Positions 18,475-30,900 of a stretch of DNA of 64,000 nucleotides are shown here, piece after piece. Location: assembly GCF_019049675.1 (NCBI RefSeq), contig NZ_JAFMOW010000053.1, positions 1 through 64,000 of the forward strand, in the 5' to 3' direction. The translations under genes were made by a program, and so were the position numbers. The stretch is from Rahnella bonaserana (GTDB taxonomy: Bacteria; Pseudomonadota; Gammaproteobacteria; Enterobacterales; Enterobacteriaceae). The notes under the pieces are model-generated. The model did not search any database, was not told where the DNA came from, and saw only the letters and a program-made list of their open reading frames with translations. How positions within the stretch are numbered: position 1 is the first letter of the stretch; the number at the start of each line of letters is the position of its first letter.

Positions 18475-18711
18475 TCAGGGGATCAGGGTGTAAGAGACGG
18501 TCAGGCACTTTTTGCCGTCGGCACAACTTTTACAGCCGCCGCTCAGACAGCTGTCATCCGCTTCCACCGTTTCTGCTTTTCGCATCGCTACCAGCCGCTC
18601 AAGCATGGCCTGAACCAGCGGCTGCGGAGCATTTAGCTGCTGGCTGAGCTGGCGGGCATCGGCCCGGCCAGCCAGTGCGAGAGAGTCGCGAACCTGAATC
18701 AGCGTAGTCAT
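18475..18711 (-). CDS. feoC: ferrous iron transport accessory protein FeoC
   Basis: FeoC is a small winged-helix protein (78 residues) of the Feo system. Its C-terminal part has the Cys-rich loop C-x4-C-x2-C-x6-C (CLSGGCKSCADGKKC) that binds an oxygen-sensitive Fe-S cluster in Klebsiella FeoC. It is thought to protect FeoB from FtsH or to regulate it. It lies 8 bp after feoB. Confidence 0.93.
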   Translation of the reverse strand: MTTLIQVRDSLALAGRADARQLSQQLNAPQPLVQAMLERLVAMRKAETVEADDSCLSGGCKSCADGKKCLTVSYTLIP

Positions 18712-18719
18712 GTTTTATC

Positions 18720-21038
18720 CTAGTGGCAGTCGCTGCCGGTAGCCGCTTCACAACAGGCCGCGATATTACGCGGCTGCAAATGGAGGCTGACACGGCTGCG
18801 TGCCTTGCGCAGGCAAGTGAGAACGATGGCATTGAACAGCAGCACGATGAAGATGACGCTGGCACTGTACGCCGGATGGTTGCTGAAAGTGGCCACCTGA
18901 TAAAACAGGGTCGCCAGCGAGTACGCGACGTTCAGTCCCCAGAAGATGGAGAACGTCATCCAGCTGCGGCTGGTTTCACGGGCAATCGCCCCCATGACTG
19001 AGACGCACGGCACGTAAAGCAGCACGAAAATCAGATAACTGTAAGCCGAAATGGCGGTGCCGAATTTAGTGCTCATGACGCCCATTGAACTGACGCCCAT
19101 TTCGCCGTCGCCTTTGCTGGCTTCGATCGGGTTAGACAGCACGCTGATGCTGAAGGTGTCTTTCAGGCCCTGCCACGTTTCTTTCACCGCGCCGCCCAGT
19201 TCATCGAACAGGTTGAAACTGGCGGCGTCGAACTCTTCATTGTGGATATGTTCGGCGGTGTACAGCGTGTTCAGAGTTCCGACCACCACTTCTTTCGCCA
19301 TCGCGCCGGTGACCAGACCTACGGTCGCCTGCCAGTTGTCAGAATGTACGCCCATCGGCGACAGCACCGGTGTCAGCACTTTACTGACCGAGGCCAGTGC
19401 CGAATCATTGATGTTATCCACCGCCTGGCCGCTGAACGAGAAGCTGTTCAGTGCGCCAATGAAAATACTCGCTATCACGATCACTTTACCGGCGCGCAGC
19501 ACGAAACCTTTCAGACGTTGCCAGGTTTGCAGCAGCAGACTTTTCAGGTGCGGAACGTGATACACCGGCAGTTCCATCACAAACGGCGAGGCTTCACCGC
19601 GCATGATGGTGTATTTCAGCAGCAGGCCGGTCAGGATAGCGACCACGATACCGAGCAGATATAGCGAGAACACGATAGATGCACCGCTTTGCCCGAAGAA
19701 TGCCGCAGAAAACACAGCAAAAATTGCCAGACGTGCGCCGCAGGACATAAACGGTGCCATCATGACGGTGATCAGGCGTTCACGCGGGGCATCCAGCGTA
19801 CGGGCACCCATAATAGACGGCACGTTACAGCCAAAGCCGACAATCAGCGGCACGAAAGATTTCCCCGGCAGACCCAGCGATTGCATCAGTCTGTCCATCA
19901 CGAACGCCGCACGGGCCATATAACCGGAGTCTTCAAGGAAGGAGAGGAACAGGTACATCATGCCGATTTGCGGCACCAGCGGCAGAACCGTATTGATACC
20001 ACCGCCCACGCCCTGTGCCAGGAAAATGGTCAGCCACTGCGGGAAGTGCAGGGTGAAGCCCACCCATTGCATACCCTGAATGAATATCGCTGCCGAGCCG
20101 ATATCGAAAATCGGTTGCAGCGCACCGCCGATGTTGATCGCCAGCACGAACATCAGATACATCACCAGCAGGAAGATTGGCACGCCGAGAAAGCGGTTGA
20201 GGATCACACGGTCCAGCACCTGCGTCAGTTTATTCGGCGCGGTAAGATGCGAGTTACTGACGTCGGCGCACAGTGACGCAATGCTCTGATAGCGCGCATC
20301 GGCAATCAGCAGCGCCGGATCTTCCAGCTTTTTCTGCGCCATACGGGCTTTCACCTGCGGTAATAATGCCTGCGCGTTACCTGCGTGCGTCTGGCTGTAA
20401 ATATCCCCTTCGAGGATTTGCAGCGCCAGCCAGCGACGCTGTTGCAGTGCCATGTCTTGCGGCATTTCAGCGGCCAGTACTTCCACTTCCTGTTGCAGCA
20501 CCGGATGATATTTCACGCGTTCCAGCGCGGCTACTTGCGGCAATTCGTCGATGGCGGCTTTCAGTTCTTTGATCCCGCTGGCGCGGGTAGAAACCAGGGC
20601 AATAACCGGACAGCCAAGGCGTGCAGACAGCGCCGGAATATCGATATTGATATTCTGAATTTTGGCGATATCAAGCATGTTCAGCGCGACGATGCAGGGC
20701 ACGCCCAGCTCGAGCAGTTGCAGTGTCAGGTATAAGTTGCGCTCAAGGTTTGAGGCATCCACGACGTTAATCATCAGATCTGCGTCGCCGCTCAGAATGT
20801 AATGACAGGCAATTTGTTCATCGAGCGAGGTTTGCTCTGAGATGGTGGTCAGCGAATAGGTGCCGGGCAAATCGACCAGCGTGATCTGGTGGTCTGCGGT
20901 GGCGAACTGGCCTTCTTTACGTTCGACGGTAACGCCTGCCCAGTTACCGACGCGTTGTCGCGAACCTGTTAACTGGTTGAAAAGGGTCGTTTTACCTGAG
21001 TTTGGATTACCAATCAGGCCAATAGTCAGTGCTTTCAT
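18720..21038 (-). CDS. feoB: Fe(II) transporter FeoB
   Basis: FeoB is the inner-membrane Fe2+ permease with a cytosolic N-terminal GTPase domain. In the 772 residues the G motifs are visible: GNPNSGKTTLFNQ (G1, near 10-22), DLPGTYSL (G3) and ALNMLD (G4). Membrane segments start near residue 280, with gating Cys-containing stretches VGFGCNVPSIMGARTL and FMSCGARLAIF. It is the second gene of feoABC, shared with E. coli order. Confidence 0.97.
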   Translation of the reverse strand: MKALTIGLIGNPNSGKTTLFNQLTGSRQRVGNWAGVTVERKEGQFATADHQITLVDLPGTYSLTTISEQTSLDEQIACHYILSGDADLMINVVDASNLERNLYLTLQLLELGVPCIVALNMLDIAKIQNINIDIPALSARLGCPVIALVSTRASGIKELKAAIDELPQVAALERVKYHPVLQQEVEVLAAEMPQDMALQQRRWLALQILEGDIYSQTHAGNAQALLPQVKARMAQKKLEDPALLIADARYQSIASLCADVSNSHLTAPNKLTQVLDRVILNRFLGVPIFLLVMYLMFVLAINIGGALQPIFDIGSAAIFIQGMQWVGFTLHFPQWLTIFLAQGVGGGINTVLPLVPQIGMMYLFLSFLEDSGYMARAAFVMDRLMQSLGLPGKSFVPLIVGFGCNVPSIMGARTLDAPRERLITVMMAPFMSCGARLAIFAVFSAAFFGQSGASIVFSLYLLGIVVAILTGLLLKYTIMRGEASPFVMELPVYHVPHLKSLLLQTWQRLKGFVLRAGKVIVIASIFIGALNSFSFSGQAVDNINDSALASVSKVLTPVLSPMGVHSDNWQATVGLVTGAMAKEVVVGTLNTLYTAEHIHNEEFDAASFNLFDELGGAVKETWQGLKDTFSISVLSNPIEASKGDGEMGVSSMGVMSTKFGTAISAYSYLIFVLLYVPCVSVMGAIARETSRSWMTFSIFWGLNVAYSLATLFYQVATFSNHPAYSASVIFIVLLFNAIVLTCLRKARSRVSLHLQPRNIAACCEAATGSDCH

Positions 21039-21126
21039 ACGTTCAGATCTACGTGTGAGAAAGGAAAAAACGCGGAAAACTCAACAGAGCCGCGCTGAAC
21101 AATCTTTCAGATACCCATCAAAAAAG

Positions 21127-21351
21127 TCAGGCCACGAGCTCAAGATTGAGCAGGTCGAGATCTTTTTTGCGTACGACCAGACTGGTGCGGCGGGTTTCTA
21201 TCTGCACCGGGTCGCCCATCGGCGCTACACGAATGATGCTGAAGAATGACCCCGGAAGCATGCCGAGTGACAGCAGTTTCTGGCGATAGGCCGGGCTGAT
21301 TTCATGAGAAAAGCCGGTGATTTTGTAAGCACGTTTTGATTGAAGTTGCAT
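21127..21351 (-). CDS. feoA: ferrous iron transport protein FeoA
   Basis: FeoA is a 74-residue SH3-like cytosolic protein needed for FeoB-mediated uptake. The start at 21351 follows GAGGAAC and gives the family length; an upstream in-frame Met at 21429 is unlikely. The hallmark [21 protein letters not shown] is present. It opens the feo operon, with 88 bp to feoB. Confidence 0.95.
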   Translation of the reverse strand: MQLQSKRAYKITGFSHEISPAYRQKLLSLGMLPGSFFSIIRVAPMGDPVQIETRRTSLVVRKKDLDLLNLELVA

Positions 21352-21473
21352 AGTTCCTCGCGAAGCGTTCAGGCATTTGGGGGCAGCGTGACAAAGGTTA
21401 CGCCGCGCTTCCGTGCCCGGTGATCTCACTTAACTGCGAAATATTGCTCAGAAATTGTCCCTGGTGCGAAAGT

Positions 21474-21506
21474 GTCAGCCTTTGGCTGACGGCGTATTGA
21501 ATACGC
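21474..21506 (-). promoter_or_regulatory. two adjacent hairpins in the feoA leader
   Basis: GTCAGCC/GGCTGAC with a 3-nt loop (21474-21490) and GCGTATT/AATACGC with one central base (21492-21506) are perfect dyads one base apart, inside the predicted feo 5' leader. There is no T-run. They could shape translation or RNA stability, or be a protein site; function unknown. Confidence 0.5.
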
Positions 21507-21520
21507 AAAGAAGTACAAAC

Positions 21521-21539
21521 GAGAATAGTTATCATAATT
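21521..21539 (-). promoter_or_regulatory. Fur box of the feo operon
   Basis: By eye the minus strand matches the 19-bp Fur consensus at about 14 positions, with TATGATAA central. It covers the -10 element, consistent with iron repression. I found no full FNR site (TTGAT-N4-ATCAA) nearby. Confidence 0.6.
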
Positions 21540-21558
21540 AGTACGCATGTGGAGACAA
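21531..21558 (-). promoter_or_regulatory. feoA promoter candidate
   Basis: On the minus strand TTGTCT (21553-21558) and TATGAT (21531-21536) are spaced by 16 bp, the -10 lying inside the Fur box. The start would be near 21524, giving a leader of about 170 nt before feoA. From 21560 to 21694 I see no further gene or site. Confidence 0.5.
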
Positions 21559-21694
21559 AAGAAAAGAGGGGGGCCTCTTCACGGGAATCTCCACCGCGTC
21601 GCTATCCTATGCCTGCAACAGTGAGGATTTATTGATTTACCTCAGTGATTGATTCATTAGGATTGAGTTTAAAAAGTGCCTAAAAAAGACACAT

Positions 21695-21721
21695 AAAAAA
21701 AGCCGCTGATTATCAGCGGCT
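21695..21721 (-). terminator. tex terminator
   Basis: AGCCGCTGA/TCAGCGGCT (21701-21709, 21713-21721) with a TTA loop is followed on the minus strand by a run of T. It insulates tex from the feo promoter. Confidence 0.9.
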
Positions 21722-21747
21722 TTGGGTTTACTGGAAAAAACGAGAAA

Positions 21748-24078
21748 TTAACGTTTTTTGCCGAGAGCGGCAGCCAGGGCATCGGCCATCGCATTATTCC
21801 CCGCTGGCGCGGCATTGCGGCCAGCCGGTTTGTTTGGCGTATGACGTTTCTGATTGTCACGTGAATCTGACGCCGGTGCGGAAGAACGGCGCGCCGGTGC
21901 TTCGCCCGGTTGTTCATCCAGACGCATGGTCAGCGCGATACGTTTACGCTGCAGATCGACTTCCATCACTTTTACTTTGACGATATCGCCGGCCTTCACC
22001 ACGGTATGCGGATCTTCAACGAACTTGTTCGCCAGTGATGAGATGTGAACCAGACCATCCTGATGTACGCCAATATCCACAAATGCACCGAAGTTGGTGA
22101 CGTTAGTGACCGAGCCTTCAAGGATCATGCCCGGCATCAGGTCATTCATGGTTTCCACGCCGTCAGCAAATGTCGCGGTTTTGAACTCAGGACGTGGATC
22201 GTGTCCCGGTTTTTCCAGCTCTTTGATGATGTCGGTAACGGTCGGCACGCCGAACTGGTCGTCAGTGAATTCACTGGCTTTCAGGCCGCGCAGCACATTC
22301 GAATCGCCCATCAGTTCTTTCAGCGCCAGCTGCGTCGCGGCCAGAATGCGTTCGACCACCGGATAGGTTTCCGGGTGAACCGTTGAGGCATCAAGCGGGT
22401 TGTCGCCGTGGTTGATACGCAGGAAGCCCGCGCATTGCTCGAAGGCTTTTGGTCCCAGACGGCTGACTTTCAGCAACTGTTCACGATTGCGGAACTGACC
22501 GTTTTCGTCGCGCCAGTTAACGATATTCTGCGCCATCATGCGGGTCAGACCGGCCACGCGGGTCAGCAACGGAACGGACGCGGTATTCAGATCTACACCC
22601 ACGGCGTTCACGCAGTCTTCAACGACGGTATCGAGTTTTTTCGCCAGCAGGCTCTGGCTGACGTCATGCTGATACTGACCGACACCGATGGATTTCGGGT
22701 CTATTTTCACCAGCTCAGCCAGCGGATCTTGCAGACGACGCGCAATGGAAACTGCCCCACGAATCGAAACATCCAGATCCGGGAATTCCAGTGCCGCCAG
22801 TTCGGAAGCGGAATACACCGATGCACCCGCCTCACTGACGATCACTTTCTGCGCTTTTACTGCCGGGAACTGTTTTTGCAGCTCAAGGAAGAAGCGTTCG
22901 GTTTCGCGGGAAGCGGTACCGTTACCGATAGCGACCAGTTCGACATTATGTTTGATACACAGTGCGGCAACCTGTTGCGCGGCTTTTGCAGCCTGGCCGG
23001 TGTGGGGATAAACGGTATCTATATCCACCAGTTTGCCGGTGTTATCCACAACGGCGACTTTCACACCCGTACGCAAGCCCGGATCGAGACCCATTGTTGC
23101 GCGCATACCCGCTGGCGCAGCCATCAGCAAATCATGCATGTTACGGGCGAATACGTTAATCGCTTCATCTTCGGCGCGTTCGCGCACGGTGCCCATCAGC
23201 TCGGTTTCGAGGTGCAGCAGCACTTTGATGCGCCACGTCCAGTTGACGACGGCACGGCGCCAGACATCGGCAGGCGCGTTGTTCAGGCGCAGACCCAGAT
23301 GGTCGATGATAATTTGTTCGGCGTAGCTTTCTTTTGGCGGCTCGTCATGCTGCGGATCGGCATTCAGCGCCAGTTGCAATACGCCTTCGTTGCGGCCACG
23401 GAACATAGCCAGCGCGCGGTGCGAAGGCACCTGAGAAATCGGTTCGTGGTGATCGAAGTAGTCGCGGAATTTCGCGCCTTCCTGCTCTTTACCCTCGACC
23501 ATGCGGGAGGTCAGATGGGCGTTTTTCCACAGGTAATCACGAACTTTCGCCAGCAGCGACGCATCTTCAGCGAAACGCTCCATCAGGATGTAGCGTGCAC
23601 CATCCAGCGCTGCTTTGGTGTCGGCGACACCTTTATCCGCATCGATAAATTTCGCTGCGGCGGCTTCAGGTTCGTTTTGCGGCTCGTTCCACAGTAATTC
23701 TGCCAGCGGTTCCAGCCCCGCTTCGATAGCGATTTGTCCGCGCGTGCGGCGTTTAGGCTTGAACGGCAGATAGAGGTCTTCCAGCTCAGTTTTGCTCAGC
23801 GTGGTATTGATGGCTTTTGCCAGATCGTCGCTCAGCTTGCCCTGTTCTTCGATGGACTTGAGGATAGTCTGGCGGCGGTCTTCCAGCTCACGCAAATAAC
23901 CCAGACGGGTGTCCAACTGACGCAGTTGGGTATCGTCCAACCCACCGGTGACTTCCTTACGATACCGCGCAATAAACGGCACGGTATTACCTTCATCCAG
24001 CAGACGCACCACGGAAGCAACCTGCTCCGGGCGAACCTGCAATTCACTTGCGATAATGCGGCTCAGTTGATCATTCAT
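21748..24078 (-). CDS. tex: Tex/YhgF RNA-binding transcription accessory protein
   Basis: Tex is a conserved nucleic-acid-binding protein tied to transcription and stress survival. The 776 residues show the family layout: N-terminal helical domain, a YqgF/RNase H-like domain ([18 protein letters not shown] near 327-344), helix-hairpin-helix units (VGVDLNTAS and later [14 protein letters not shown]) and a C-terminal S1 domain ([20 protein letters not shown] near 650). The tail is Ala/Arg/Pro-rich. It lies between greB and feo as in E. coli. Confidence 0.95.
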   Translation of the reverse strand: MNDQLSRIIASELQVRPEQVASVVRLLDEGNTVPFIARYRKEVTGGLDDTQLRQLDTRLGYLRELEDRRQTILKSIEEQGKLSDDLAKAINTTLSKTELEDLYLPFKPKRRTRGQIAIEAGLEPLAELLWNEPQNEPEAAAAKFIDADKGVADTKAALDGARYILMERFAEDASLLAKVRDYLWKNAHLTSRMVEGKEQEGAKFRDYFDHHEPISQVPSHRALAMFRGRNEGVLQLALNADPQHDEPPKESYAEQIIIDHLGLRLNNAPADVWRRAVVNWTWRIKVLLHLETELMGTVRERAEDEAINVFARNMHDLLMAAPAGMRATMGLDPGLRTGVKVAVVDNTGKLVDIDTVYPHTGQAAKAAQQVAALCIKHNVELVAIGNGTASRETERFFLELQKQFPAVKAQKVIVSEAGASVYSASELAALEFPDLDVSIRGAVSIARRLQDPLAELVKIDPKSIGVGQYQHDVSQSLLAKKLDTVVEDCVNAVGVDLNTASVPLLTRVAGLTRMMAQNIVNWRDENGQFRNREQLLKVSRLGPKAFEQCAGFLRINHGDNPLDASTVHPETYPVVERILAATQLALKELMGDSNVLRGLKASEFTDDQFGVPTVTDIIKELEKPGHDPRPEFKTATFADGVETMNDLMPGMILEGSVTNVTNFGAFVDIGVHQDGLVHISSLANKFVEDPHTVVKAGDIVKVKVMEVDLQRKRIALTMRLDEQPGEAPARRSSAPASDSRDNQKRHTPNKPAGRNAAPAGNNAMADALAAALGKKR

Positions 24079-24189
24079 AGGTCTGGTATCAGTATTTTCG
24101 TTTAAAAAAGCAGGGCACAGTTATACGGTTTGAAGACCGAAAATGCCAGTCATCAGGCCGCCCGCCTGCGCGTTTTGAGAGTTAGCTGA

Positions 24190-24663
24190 TCATTTACCGT
24201 AGTCAATCTCATTGACGTACCAGGTCGCGTCGCCGACCGGCGTGGTCACCACCAGACTGTCGCCGACTTCTTTTTTCAGCAGGGCACGCGCCATCGGGGA
24301 ATCGATGGAAATGTAGTCTTTGCGGCCAAAAATTTCGTCATATCCGACAATGCGAAAACGCTTGATGTCGCCGTCGTCGTTTTCGACTTCCACCCAGGCA
24401 CCAAAGAACACTTTGCCGTCCTGCTGCGGTGAATAATCGACAATACGCAGCTGTTCCATGCATTTGGTCAGATAGCGGATGCGGCGGTCAATTTCACGCA
24501 ACCGTTTTTTGTTGTACTGATAATCGGCATTTTCGCTGCGATCGCCCAGGCTTGCCGCCCAGGTCACTTTTTTTGTCACTTCCGGGCGCTCTTCACGCCA
24601 CAGGAAATCCAGCTCAGTTTTGAGCTTGTCGTAGCCTTCACGGGTAATCAGTTTCGTTTTCAT
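24190..24663 (-). CDS. greB: transcription elongation factor GreB
   Basis: GreB reactivates backtracked RNA polymerase by stimulating transcript cleavage. The start at 24663 (MKTKLITREGYDKL) follows ACAGGTAAT and gives 157 residues as in E. coli (158); the open frame to 24744 is not needed. The coiled-coil tip carries the acidic pair in SLGDRSENADY, needed to hold Mg2+ in the secondary channel. In E. coli greB is divergent from ompR; here yfhM takes that place. Confidence 0.96.
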   Translation of the reverse strand: MKTKLITREGYDKLKTELDFLWREERPEVTKKVTWAASLGDRSENADYQYNKKRLREIDRRIRYLTKCMEQLRIVDYSPQQDGKVFFGAWVEVENDDGDIKRFRIVGYDEIFGRKDYISIDSPMARALLKKEVGDSLVVTTPVGDATWYVNEIDYGK

Positions 24664-24838
24664 ATTACCTGTCACTTTCTCACTGTTTTCCTGCACAGAA
24701 ATCTGCCGCCATTGTTTCACACAATCGCTTTCCTGACAGCGCACAAATTGACCGAAAAGTCTGACTCACTGCTACGCTTTATATGATGGCTTTTTAGCCA
24801 GAGAGTTATTATCCTTCTGTGCGGTTTCTTGCATTTTT

Positions 24839-24867
24839 TTACCTTCAGATATTTCACGTAATATAAT
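24839..24867 (+). promoter_or_regulatory. yfhM promoter candidate
   Basis: A perfect TATAAT (24862-24867) lies 17 bp after TTACCT (24839-24844), about 60 bp before the yfhM start. The -35 is weak. A dyad TGGCT-N4-AGCCA is at 24787-24800 in the greB-yfhM gap. Confidence 0.45.
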
Positions 24868-24927
24868 GAATTAAATAAAAATATCTCTCGCGTTTAATCG
24901 TCTGCAGGGATTGGGGTACAGGTACAA

Positions 24928-27900
24928 ATGGATGTATTAAAATTCTTACTTCGTCTGCCTTTTACATTGATAAAAGGCATCCTGCGCGTGCTGGCCTTGG
25001 TATTGGGTCTGCTGGGCCGCATTTTTAAACCGATTGTCGGCAATATCGACTGGCGTGCGCCTGCCTGGTGGACGGCACTGTCCGGATGGCTTAAGCGTGG
25101 TTTTACGCGTCTCGAAGGCGGAGCAGATAAGCATCCCAAAGCCATCAGTCTGGCGATTCTGGTATTGCTGTGCGTGGCGGGCGCGGGCGTTTACGGCTGG
25201 CACTGGTGGCTCAACCGGCCACAGCCCGTCGAACCGGCACCGATGGTTTATCAGGATACCAGCGTGCGTATCAGCGGGCCGGAATCCATTAATTATGCTG
25301 CGCAAAAACCTGCGCCTCAGCAGGCTATTTTCAATTTCCGTAACTCCGTCGCGCCAATTACCGACGTGGGTAAAGTGGTGGAAAAAGGGATATCCCTTAA
25401 ACCGGCTGCCGAGGGTGAGTGGAAATGGGTCAGCGGCTACACCCTGGTCTTCACCCCTAAAAATCCGCTGCCGATGGGCACAAAATATGAAGTGAATTTC
25501 ACGCCTGATGTCCTGCTTGCGCCGCAAATCAAGCTGGCGAAAACCCGTTATGAATTCACCGCACCGGCGTTCGATTATCAGCTCGGGCAAGCCGAGTACT
25601 ATCAGGATCCGCAGGACCCGCAAAAACGCAGCGCGATTTTTAACGTTAAGTTCAATGCGCCGGTGGATGTCGCCAGTTTTGAAAAACAGATTTCACTTGG
25701 CCTGACCGAAGGGAAAGCCAAAACCGGGACGAAACTCAATTATTCCGTGGTTTACGACCAGAAGAAACTCAATGCCTGGGTGCATTCCGAACCGCTTAAA
25801 TCGCTCGATCACGGCGGTTCAGTGCGTGTGACGATCGGTGAGGGCGTTAAAGCGTCTGTGCCCTCTGCGCCAACCCTGCAGGCGCGAAATGGCGTGGTGT
25901 CCGTGCCCACGCTTTACAGCCTGATGGTTAACGAAGCCAGCGCGCAGGTGGTGGATGCAGACGGCGCGAAAGGTCAGCGTGCGCTGATTGTCGGCTTCAG
26001 CGATGCGGTCAAAGACAAAGATATCCGTCAGGCAGTCAAAGTCTGGTTACTGCCACAGCACAACCCGAACGATCAGGACGAGGCAAAAGGTCCGGATGAT
26101 TACGCCAGCTGGGAAGTCGACAGCGTGGAAAATAACGTTCTTGCGCAGTCCACGCCGCTGAACATTCAGCTCAATGACGCCGAAAGCGATTATCAGCCAC
26201 AGTTCAGTTTCCGCTTTGATGCACCGGCGCACCGCGCCATGCTGGTGGAAATCGACAACATTCTGACCTCTTCCGGTGGCTATAAAATGCCGGAAAAAGT
26301 GTACCGCATCGTCGCGGTTCCCGATTATCCGAAATCCCTGCAATTTATGTCGCAAGGCTCGCTGCTGTCAGTTAACGGTGACAAACAAATCAGCGTCGCG
26401 GCGCGTAACGTGCCGGGCATGCGTCTGGATATCAAACGGGTGATCCCGGGCCAGCTGCAACATATCGTGTCATTTAAAAGCCGCCAGTATTCCTCGGCGG
26501 AATTTAACCGTCTTAATGACGAGTATTTTACCGAGCACTTCAAATATCAGACCGCGTTAAATAACGACAAGCCGGGTGAAGTGAATTATCAGGGCGTTGA
26601 TCTCTCGCGTTATCTTTCCACCGATCCGACGTCACATCGCGGCGTGTTCCTGCTGACACTGTCAGAATGGGATCCGAAGAAGAAAGAAGTGAAACCGGAA
26701 GCGGATGACGACGGCAATGTCTATCAGGATGAAGACCAGAGCGGGGATGAAGCGCCCGCCGGTGATTCGCGTTTCGTCGTGGTCACCGATTTGGGAATTA
26801 TAGCCAAGCGTTCGCAGGATAAAACCCGCGACGTATTTGTGCAGTCGATTCACAGCGGCACGCCAGTGGCGAACGCGAAAGTCTCGGTCATCGCCAAAAA
26901 TGGCGTGACGTTGCTGACGCAAATGACCGGCGCGGACGGCCACGTGCGCTTCCCTGCACTGGACGTGTATACCAGCGAGCGCCAGCCGGTGATGTTCCTG
27001 GTCGAAAAAGAGGGCGATGTGTCCTTCCTGCCGGCGGACAGAAATAACGACCGTGGCCTCGATTTCTCCCGGTTTGATGTCGACGGCGAAATCACCCCGA
27101 ATGACCCGCGTACGCTGAGCAGTTATCTGTTCTCCGATCGCGGCGTTTATCGTCCGGGCGATACGTTCAATATCGGTCTGATTACCCGCGCCGCCGACTG
27201 GAGCAATGGTCTGGCTGGTGTGCCGGTGAGAGCCGAAATTCATGATCCGCGCGACAAACTGATGAGCACCATTCCGCTGACGCTGGGTGCCAGCGGTTTC
27301 AATGAGCTGAGTTATACCACTGACGATAATTCTCCGACGGGTGAATGGAACGTCTATCTGTATCTGATCGGCAAAGACAATGAGTCTTCCACGTTACTGG
27401 GTCATACCTCGGTTAACGTCAAAGAATTCGAGCCGGATCAGTTAAAGGTGAAACTGCAACTGACGCCTGAGCGTAAACAGGGTTGGGTGAAACCGTCGGA
27501 ACTGCAGGCCAACATCGACGTGCAGAACCTGTTCGGCACGCCTGCGCAGGACAGACGCGTGACGTCGAAACTGACGTTACGGCCGATGTATCCAAGCTTC
27601 GAACAGTTCCCGGATTACGCCTTCTATGAGAACCGTCAGAACAGCGACGGTTTCGAAACGGAACTCGAAGACCGCACTACCGATGAAAAAGGCGTGGCGA
27701 CTATTCCGCTGGATCTGAAATCTTACGCCGACGCGACCTATCAGCTGCAACTGTTGTCCGAGGCGTTCGTCGCCGGTGGCGGGCGTTCTGTGGCTGCTAC
27801 GGCGCGGGTGCTGGTGTCGCCATATGACTATCTGATTGGGGTAAAAGCCGACGGCGATTTGGGTTACATCAACCATAACGCAGTCCGTCACCTGAACGTG

Positions 27901-30900
27901 ATTGCGGTCGATCCTTCGCTGAATAAGATGACGTTGCCGGACCTGAAAGTCGTGCTCGTGGAGCAGAAATATATCTCTGTGCTGACCAAACAGGATTCCG
28001 GCGTTTACAAATATCAGTCGAAAATGAAAGAAGTGCCGCTGTCGGAACAGCCTCTGTCGCTGTCGGCACAGGGCAATGACCTGACGCTGGCGACGGATAA
28101 ACCGGGTGATTTCGTGCTGGTGGTGGAAGATGCGAAAGGCAACGTGCTGAACCGCATTGGCTACACCGTGGCCGGTAACGCTAACCTGAGCCGTTCGCTG
28201 GACAGAAATGCCGAGCTGAAACTGAAACTCAATCAGGCGGAATACCAGCCGGATGAGGAAATCGAAGTGGCGGTTAACGCGCCTTACACCGGCAGCGGTC
28301 TGATCACCATTGAGAAAGACAAAGTCTACAGCTGGCAGTGGTTCCACACCGACACCACCAGTTCTGTGCAGAAAATCCGTGTGCCTGCGGGCATGGAAGG
28401 CAACGGCTACATCAACGTGCAGTTTGTGCGTGATGTGAATTCCGATGAAATCTTTATGAGTCCGCTGAGCTACGGCGTGATGCCGTTCAAAATCAGCACT
28501 AAAGCGCGCCAGAACACCCTTGAAGTTGAAGCGCCTGAAGTGATTAAACCGGGCGAAAATCTGGCCATGACGGTGACGACTGACGGCCCGCAACAGGTGG
28601 CGCTGTTTGCTGTCGATGAGGGGATTTTGCAGGTGGCACGTTATCGCCTGAAAGATCCGCTGGAATACTTCTTCCGCAAACGCGAACTGGGCGTGGAAAG
28701 CTCGCAAATCCTCGATCTTATCCTGCCGGAATTCAGCAAACTGATGCAGCTTGCAGCAGCGCCGGGCGGTGACGCGGGTGAAGGGCTGGATCTGAACGTC
28801 AATCCGTTCAAACGTAAACGTGATAAGCCGGTCGCTTACTGGTCAGGGATTACCGAAGTGAACGGCAAGAAGCAGTTCGATTATCAGGTGCCGGATTACT
28901 TCAACGGTAAAATTCGCGTGATGGCGATTTCTGTCACGCCGGACAAAATCGGTAAAGCGCAGACTTCTGCGACCGTGCGCGACAACTTCATCATGACGCC
29001 GAATGTGCCGTCGATGGTGGCGCCGGGTGACGAGTTTGATGTCAGCGTGGGAGTCAGCAATAACCTCGAAGGGCTGAACGGAAAAAGTATTCCGGTTGCG
29101 ATCCATCTGACCGTGCCGCCGCAGCTTGAAGTGGTGGGCAACGCCGATCAAAACCTGTCGCTGGCTGAAAAGCGCGAGGGTGTGATTAACTTCCGCCTGC
29201 GTGCCAAAGCCTTGCCGGGCGATGCACCGCTGGTGTTTGACGCGACGTATGGCGATAAAGTCAGCCGCCGGACCATCAGTACCTCAGTGCGTCCGGCAAT
29301 GCCGTTCCGCACGCAGTCGGTGATGGGGCGCATGAGCGGCAACAGCCAGACCGTCGATAACCTGCGTCAGATGTTTGATGCATACGCGGTGCGTACTGCG
29401 GCAGTGTCTAACTCACCGCTGGTGCTGACCCGCGGGCTGTCACAGTATCTGGCGGATTATCCTTATTACTGTTCTGAACAGATTGTCAGCCGCTCGGTGC
29501 CGCTGATCCTCGGCACTCTTCATCCTGAGATGAAAGGCGTACAGACTCAGGCAGAAAGCAGTAAGCAGCTGAAGGATATGCTGGCAGTGCTGCGTTCACG
29601 CCAGAATGACAGCGGCGCGATTGGCCTGTGGCGTTCATCGCCGCAAACCGATCCGTTCATCACGCCTTACGTGGTGCAATATCTGCTGGAAGCCAAAGCC
29701 GCGGGCGTTGCATTGCCAGCCGGTATGCTGGAAGAGGCTAATTCGGCACTGCGCGAACTGGCAGCGAATCAGAATGATGATTTATATACGCTTCGTCTGC
29801 GCGCATGGGCGGTGTATCTGCTGACGCGTCAGGGTGAAATCACCACCAGTTCACTGGCCTCGGTACAAGACACGTTGCAGCAGCGTTATCCGGACACCTG
29901 GAAAACCGATCTCAGCGCGATGTATCTGGCCTCGTCATATCGTCTGCTGAAAATGGATGATGAAGCGAATACGCTGTTGCAGCCAACCTGGAAGCAACTG
30001 AGCAAGGCGTATGACAAAGCCTGGTGGACGCAAAGTTACTTTGACCCGCTGGTGCAGGACGCGACGCGGCTGTATCTGATCACCCGCCACTTCCCGGAAA
30101 AAGTCTCCGCCATTCCTCCGCAGGTGCTGGAAAATATGGTCAAAGCACTAAAAGAGGAACGCTACACGACCTATTCTTCCGCGATGAGTATTCTGGCGCT
30201 GGAGAGTTATTCCGCGCAGGTAGCGGCGCAGGCAACGGCACCGGACGCGCTGAAAATCACCCAGTTAAGCAAAACCAAAAATGTGGAACCGCAGCTGATT
30301 TCACAGGTTCAGGGACTGTTTGCTAAAGCTAACTTCACGGCTGATGCACAGGCGCTTCGTATAGAAAACGGTAATGATGCACCAGCCTGGTATGTGGTGA
30401 CACAGGCCGGTTATGACCTGGCTGCGCCGAAGAAAGCCATTTCACGCGGTCTGGAAATCACCCGCGATTACACGGATGAAAAAGGCAACGCGGTCACGCA
30501 GGTGACGCTGGGACAGAAGATCAATGTGCATCTGAAAGTCCGCGCTAACTCGAAGGAAGGACAGGACAATCTGGCGATTGTCGATTTATTGCCGGGCGGT
30601 TTTGAAGTGGTTCAGCAAACGCCACCGGAGCCGGAGTCTGACAGCAGTGATGAAAACAGTGATGCAGAAGCGTCGGCATCCTGGCAGTCACCACTGGCGG
30701 CATCGGGTTCAACGTGGGCGCCGGATTACAGTGATATTCGTGAAGACAGAGTGGTCATTTACGGCAGCGCCAGCACCGATGTGCAGGAGTTTGTGTATCA
30801 GATCAAAGCCACCAACACCGGCAGTTTTGTGATCCCGCCGGCGTACGGTGAAGCGATGTATGACCGCGAAGTTCAGGCACTTTCTGTCAGTGACAAAAAA

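Noticed and set aside
22408-23697. 429-codon open frame opposite tex
   Set aside because: It lies wholly antisense to a certain gene, lacks a ribosome site and a recognisable family, and has the look of a GC-driven shadow frame.
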